Shown one piece after another: positions 6,648-9,600 of a DNA stretch of 9,600 nucleotides. This DNA comes from Betaproteobacteria bacterium (GTDB taxonomy: Bacteria; Pseudomonadota; Gammaproteobacteria; Burkholderiales; Burkholderiaceae_E). The notes under the pieces were generated by a model. It was not told the DNA's origin, made no database searches, and was given only the letters and a program-made list of their open reading frames with translations. The position numbers were made by a program, and so were the translations under genes. The stretch is from positions 1-9,600 of the forward strand of contig RFVZ01000090.1 of assembly GCA_009922405.1 (NCBI GenBank). Direction: 5' to 3'. The first letter of the stretch is position 1. Every line of letters begins with the position of its first letter.

Positions 6648-7557
6648 CGCGCAGTGGCTGAGCCTCTTGGCATCGACCTTCAGGGTTTCGGCGCCCTTGG
6701 TGTTTTGCGCGCTCGCTGGCCTGCTTAGTGAGCGGGCCGGGGTGATCGACCTCGGGCTCGAGGGCAAGATGTTGTTGTCCGCCTTTGCCGCCGGTGCGGC
6801 AGGCGCTCTCGCCGGGTCGCTCACGGCTGCACTCGGCGCGGCCTTGCTCGTCGGATTCGCCTTGTCGATGCTGCATGGCTTTGCCTGTGTCACCCACCGT
6901 GGTGATCAGGTCGTACTGGGTATTGCATTGACCATGACGGCGGCGGGACTGTCGGTTGTGCTTGCGGTGGCTTGTTTTGGACAAGGCGGGCAGACACCCC
7001 CATTGCCCAATACGCTGCGCTTCTTGCCGGTGTGGTTTGGTCAGAATTCCTTGGTCTATCTCGCGCTTGGACTGGTTCCTGTCATTTGGTTTTTTCTGTT
7101 TCGAACAACGATTGGTCTGCGCTTGCGCGCAACGGGCGAAAACCCTGCCATGGTCGAGGCCGCTGGCCTTTCCGTTCCTCTGCTGCGATACGGCGCACTG
7201 GCGATTAACGGCTTGTTGTGCGGGTTGGCCGGGAGTTACCTGGTACTCGCCCAAGGTGCTAATTTCTCTCCGCACATGACGGCAGGGCGCGGCTATATGG
7301 CATTGGCCGCGATGATTTTTGGCAAGTGGCATCCTGTTGGTGCGCTTGGCGCTTGTCTGCTTTTCGGGTTTCTGGATGCCGCCGCGATTCGTCTGCAGGG
7401 AGTCTCAATTGCGCTTCCGGGGCTCGGCGACTCGATGGGCGTTGTCGAGATTCCGGTTCAGGCAATCCAGGCACTGCCTTATGTGATGACGGTTCTCTTA
7501 CTGGCAGGCTTTGTGGGCCATGCCCGCGCGCCGGCCGCCTTGGGCATTCCCAGATGA
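6640..7557 (+). CDS. Nucleoside ABC transporter permease, second subunit (BPD_transp_2)
   Basis: A 305-residue inner-membrane protein, the shorter partner of the permease pair. I prefer the ATG at 6640 to the upstream in-frame TTG at 6628, because a G-rich Shine-Dalgarno (6630-6635) lies just before the ATG and the TTG adds only four residues. Landmarks: APLVFCALAGLLSERAGVIDLGLEGKM at about 18-44 (the SERAGxxxxGxEG motif identifies this subunit), GDQVVLGIALTM at 88-99, the cytoplasmic loop GLRLRATGENPAMVEAAGL at 159-177 that should touch the ATPase, and AGRGYMALAAMIFGKWHPVGA at 215-235. There are about eight membrane segments. It overlaps the first permease by eight bases and the deaminase by four, so all are probably translated as one coupled set. 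Confidence 0.93.
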   Translation: MDDAQWLSLLASTFRVSAPLVFCALAGLLSERAGVIDLGLEGKMLLSAFAAGAAGALAGSLTAALGAALLVGFALSMLHGFACVTHRGDQVVLGIALTMTAAGLSVVLAVACFGQGGQTPPLPNTLRFLPVWFGQNSLVYLALGLVPVIWFFLFRTTIGLRLRATGENPAMVEAAGLSVPLLRYGALAINGLLCGLAGSYLVLAQGANFSPHMTAGRGYMALAAMIFGKWHPVGALGACLLFGFLDAAAIRLQGVSIALPGLGDSMGVVEIPVQAIQALPYVMTVLLLAGFVGHARAPAALGIPR

Positions 7558-7982
7558 TCGAACCGCAAATGATCGAAGCAACGCCCGCCCAAATGGATGA
7601 GTTGGTTGCTGCGGCGAGGGCTGCGAGGAATCGCGCCTATGCTCCGTACTCAGGGTTTGCCGTCGGCGCTGCCCTACTGGATGAGCAGGGCCGAATTCAT
7701 TCGGGGTGCAATGTCGAGAATGCAGCCTATCCGCAGAGCCAGTGCGCGGAAGCCTCCGCAATCGGCAACCTCATCGTTGCGGGCGGCCGACGAATCACCG
7801 CAGTCGTCGTCGTGGGGGTTGCTCCAGAGCCTCTGACACCTTGTGGCGGTTGCCGCCAAAGGCTTCGCGAATTTGCCACTGGCGCAACCCCAGTGTGGAG
7901 CGCAGATCCGGATCGGATCCGCGCCCAGTTCACTCTCGGGCAATTACTGCCCGAGAGCTTCGGTCCTCACCAGCTGCGGTGA
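7554..7982 (+). CDS. cdd: Cytidine deaminase
   Basis: A 142-residue cytosolic zinc enzyme that converts cytidine and deoxycytidine to uridine and deoxyuridine in pyrimidine salvage. The length and motifs fit the small homotetrameric class: YAPYSGFAVGAALL at 29-42, CNVENAAY at 52-59 (N53 and E55 bind the ribose), CAEA at 64-67 with Zn ligand C64 and catalytic E66, and PCGGCRQ at 96-102 with Zn ligands C97 and C100. The usual Arg after CAE is replaced by Ala, a minor departure. The ATG at 7554 overlaps the permease stop as ATGA. A second ATG at 7569 begins a copy of the same nine bases and is an alternative start (137 residues). The gene closes the uptake operon, so imported cytidine can be deaminated at once. 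It ends directly against the convergent PhoD gene. Confidence 0.95.
   Translation: MIEPQMIEATPAQMDELVAAARAARNRAYAPYSGFAVGAALLDEQGRIHSGCNVENAAYPQSQCAEASAIGNLIVAGGRRITAVVVVGVAPEPLTPCGGCRQRLREFATGATPVWSADPDRIRAQFTLGQLLPESFGPHQLR
7933..7957. terminator. Perfect 10-bp stem-loop at the end of cdd; possible bidirectional terminator
   Basis: CTCTCGGGCA at 7933-7942 and TGCCCGAGAG at 7948-7957 are exact inverse complements around a five-base loop (ATTAC). The stem is GC-rich and lies inside the cdd coding sequence, 22 bases before its stop codon. No U-run follows on either strand, so it is not a classical intrinsic terminator. Since the convergent PhoD gene abuts cdd with no spacer, this is the only visible structure that could end or protect the two transcripts. 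The structure is certain; its role is not. Confidence 0.45.
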
Positions 7983-9600
7983 TCAGGCGTACTTGACGTC
8001 GCCAGTCGCTGGCACGGTGATCGTCTTGCCAATCGCGGTCGTGTAAGTCCTCGACTTGATCGTGCTGACGTACACGAATTCGCCTTTGATCTCGGTCGCG
8101 CTCACCGTCAACTGCATGTAACCACGCTGAACAGTGTCGACATAATTCAGATCATCGATCAGTCCCAGACCCTTACCGACAATGCCAGCGCCAAGCTGAG
8201 GGATCAGTGCCGTGCCGTCCAATGACGAGGCCAGTCCACCCAAACCGTAGTAGTCAAAGCCGCCCGAGGTCACCGAGGAACCTGCGAATTCAACGCCGAC
8301 CTTTTCGCCTGCTGCGTTCGTTAGGGTCGTGAACCAGCCGTTGTGCGAATCGCCTGATAGGGTCACAAGGCGTTTGCCCTGGCTCTTGGCCGCGGTGTAA
8401 ATGGCCTCACGGTTAGTCGTATAGCCGTCCCAGGCGTCGAGGTTATAGGGGATCCGCGGGTTGAGTTTTGGATCCAGCAGTCTGGCCTGGTCAACAGTCA
8501 GGGCCGCAGTGCCGGCCGCAAAACGGGTCGCTTTGGCCCCCAAGTAGTCCGAGATCGCTTTTTGAACGGCGGCCTGATTGGCCGCCGTTGGGCTTGCGAA
8601 TGCGGCATTTTGCGCCGAACCCACCGTGGCAGGGAGGGCCATCCGGGCCATGATGACCTGATTACCCAGGATCTGCCAAGTTGCTGACGAGGCTTTCATC
8701 CCGTCGGTCAACCAGGTTTGCTGCTCGGTGCTGATCATCCGCTGGGTCGCATCGGTACCGGTGGCGAGCGCCGTCAGGTAGCGCGTCACACCACCATCGG
8801 CATCGCCGTAGTTGTCGTACTGGCGGGTCCGGCCTTCGTGCCGCGTATCGAGCATGTGCAATGTCATTAGGCTGCCAAAGTCAAAGCGGCGATAGATCTT
8901 GAGCAGGTTGCCCGACGCATCGGTGCGGATGGGCATCCACTCGTGATAAGCGCGCACCGCATTGGCCTTACGGACGTTCCAGTCACCTTGTGTGGTGGGG
9001 TTATGGTTCGCAGCGCCGCTCAAATACGCGTTGTCGGCGACCTCATGATCATCCCAGACCGCGATCATCGGCATCTTCGCGTGCAGGGCCTGAAGATTGG
9101 CGTCGCTACGGTAGGTGGCGTATCGCAGCCGGTACTCGTCGAGCGTGACGATGTCGTTCGCGGGTGTGTTGACCCGGCCCAGAGAGACCGCATCGGGGTT
9201 ACCGAAACTGGTGGGGTTCGAACCGTATTCGTAAATGTAATCGCCGAGGTGAATGGCGTACTGCGCATCCGATTTTGCGGCCGCGTCATAGGCGTTGAAA
9301 TAACCCTGGGAATACAACGAGCAAGAGAACACTGCGAACTTCACGGAGGTCACGTCGCTCTTGGGCAGCGTGCGGGTGATCCCAACGGGCGACGCGGTTC
9401 GGATCGTGTCAAGGAACCGGTAGTAGTACGTTGTCCCAGCGGTCAGCCCGGTGACGTCAACTTTGGTTGTATAGCCGCTGTCTGCGCTGGTGCCACAAAC
9501 CCCGGTCTTGACGATCGATGCAAACGCGCTGTCGGTCGCGACTTCATAAGTCAGAGTGACATTTTGATTGGACTCGATGGTCTTTGCGTGGGTCCAGATG
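7983..9600 (-). CDS. phoD: PhoD-family alkaline phosphatase/phosphodiesterase, N-terminus beyond the window
   Basis: Partial gene: the open frame runs from the right edge to a TGA at 7985-7983, about 538 residues. The GTG at 9353 is not the start, because the frame continues upstream with a PhoD_N-type fold (TLTYEVATDSAF, KVDVTGLTAGTTYYYRF, then SPVGITRTLP) up to base 9600. The catalytic domain follows: FAVFSCSLYSQGYFNAY (metal-ligand Cys near 9321), HLGDYIYEYG (about 9251-9222), VWDDHEVADN (about 9059-9030), LDTRHEGR (about 8852-8829), and LVTLSGDSHNGW (about 8369-8334) with the last metal ligands. PhoD enzymes are Ca/Fe-dependent, exported phosphomono/diesterases that release phosphate from organic phosphates, usually via Tat; the signal peptide is not visible here. 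The tail reaching TITVPATGDVKYA is complete. It converges on cdd with no spacer. Supplying nucleosides to the adjacent importer is possible but inferred. Confidence 0.93.
   Translation of the reverse strand, partial: IWTHAKTIESNQNVTLTYEVATDSAFASIVKTGVCGTSADSGYTTKVDVTGLTAGTTYYYRFLDTIRTASPVGITRTLPKSDVTSVKFAVFSCSLYSQGYFNAYDAAAKSDAQYAIHLGDYIYEYGSNPTSFGNPDAVSLGRVNTPANDIVTLDEYRLRYATYRSDANLQALHAKMPMIAVWDDHEVADNAYLSGAANHNPTTQGDWNVRKANAVRAYHEWMPIRTDASGNLLKIYRRFDFGSLMTLHMLDTRHEGRTRQYDNYGDADGGVTRYLTALATGTDATQRMISTEQQTWLTDGMKASSATWQILGNQVIMARMALPATVGSAQNAAFASPTAANQAAVQKAISDYLGAKATRFAAGTAALTVDQARLLDPKLNPRIPYNLDAWDGYTTNREAIYTAAKSQGKRLVTLSGDSHNGWFTTLTNAAGEKVGVEFAGSSVTSGGFDYYGLGGLASSLDGTALIPQLGAGIVGKGLGLIDDLNYVDTVQRGYMQLTVSATEIKGEFVYVSTIKSRTYTTAIGKTITVPATGDVKYA

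Noticed and set aside
6619..7332. 237-residue open frame antisense to the second permease
   Set aside because: It lies wholly opposite a well-supported permease; the Gln/Arg/His-rich translation is typical of a reverse-strand shadow.
7326..7553. N-terminal 76-residue extension of the cytidine deaminase frame
   Set aside because: It overlaps the permease coding sequence in another frame; the deaminase fold begins after 7554, where an ATGA overlap gives a natural start.
9351..9353. GTG at 9353 as the start of the PhoD protein
   Set aside because: The same frame continues upstream to the window edge and encodes a recognisable PhoD_N-type domain, so the gene begins beyond base 9600.

Overview
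The window is GC-rich (about 60% by eye) and coding almost throughout; no stretch over 300 bases lacks a gene, and the longest gap is the 120-base divergent region at 2871-2990. Gene content, GC level and protein style suggest a proteobacterium, most likely a betaproteobacterium (Burkholderiales-like). That placement is an inference from family resemblance only.

Left block, minus strand (2870 down to 1). Three genes lie head to tail: a family III (CaiB/BaiF) CoA-transferase, a CitE-like HpcH/HpaI-family CoA-ester lyase 8 bases behind it, and, after 64 bases with a good Shine-Dalgarno, the N-terminal 230 residues of a family 5 (Opp/Dpp-type) periplasmic binding protein that runs off the left edge. 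The first two enzymes look like an activate-then-cleave pair for an organic acid; the substrate cannot be read from the sequence.

Middle block, plus strand (2991 to 7982). This is a compact nucleoside-uptake operon of the BMP/PnrA type: periplasmic BMP-family binding protein, tandem-domain ABC ATPase, two BPD_transp_2-type permeases and a tetrameric-type cytidine deaminase. The last three junctions overlap by 4, 8 and 4 bases, implying translational coupling. The logic is capture, import, then deamination of (deoxy)cytidine to (deoxy)uridine. Two oddities sit here. An eight-unit hexanucleotide repeat covers the BMP stop codon and puts eight stop codons in its frame. In addition, the ATPase lacks about 22 residues of its first nucleotide-binding domain, exactly the Walker B/D-loop segment. 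Because the second Walker A is already degenerate, the only expected catalytic site may be lost.

Right block, minus strand (9600 down to 7983). A PhoD-family phosphatase/phosphodiesterase enters from the right edge and ends base-to-base against the cytidine deaminase: the two stop codons form TGATCA. A perfect 10-bp stem-loop inside the end of the deaminase gene is the only visible candidate for separating the two convergent transcripts. PhoD could release nucleosides or phosphate outside the cytoplasm, which would fit the neighbouring uptake operon, but this link is inference.
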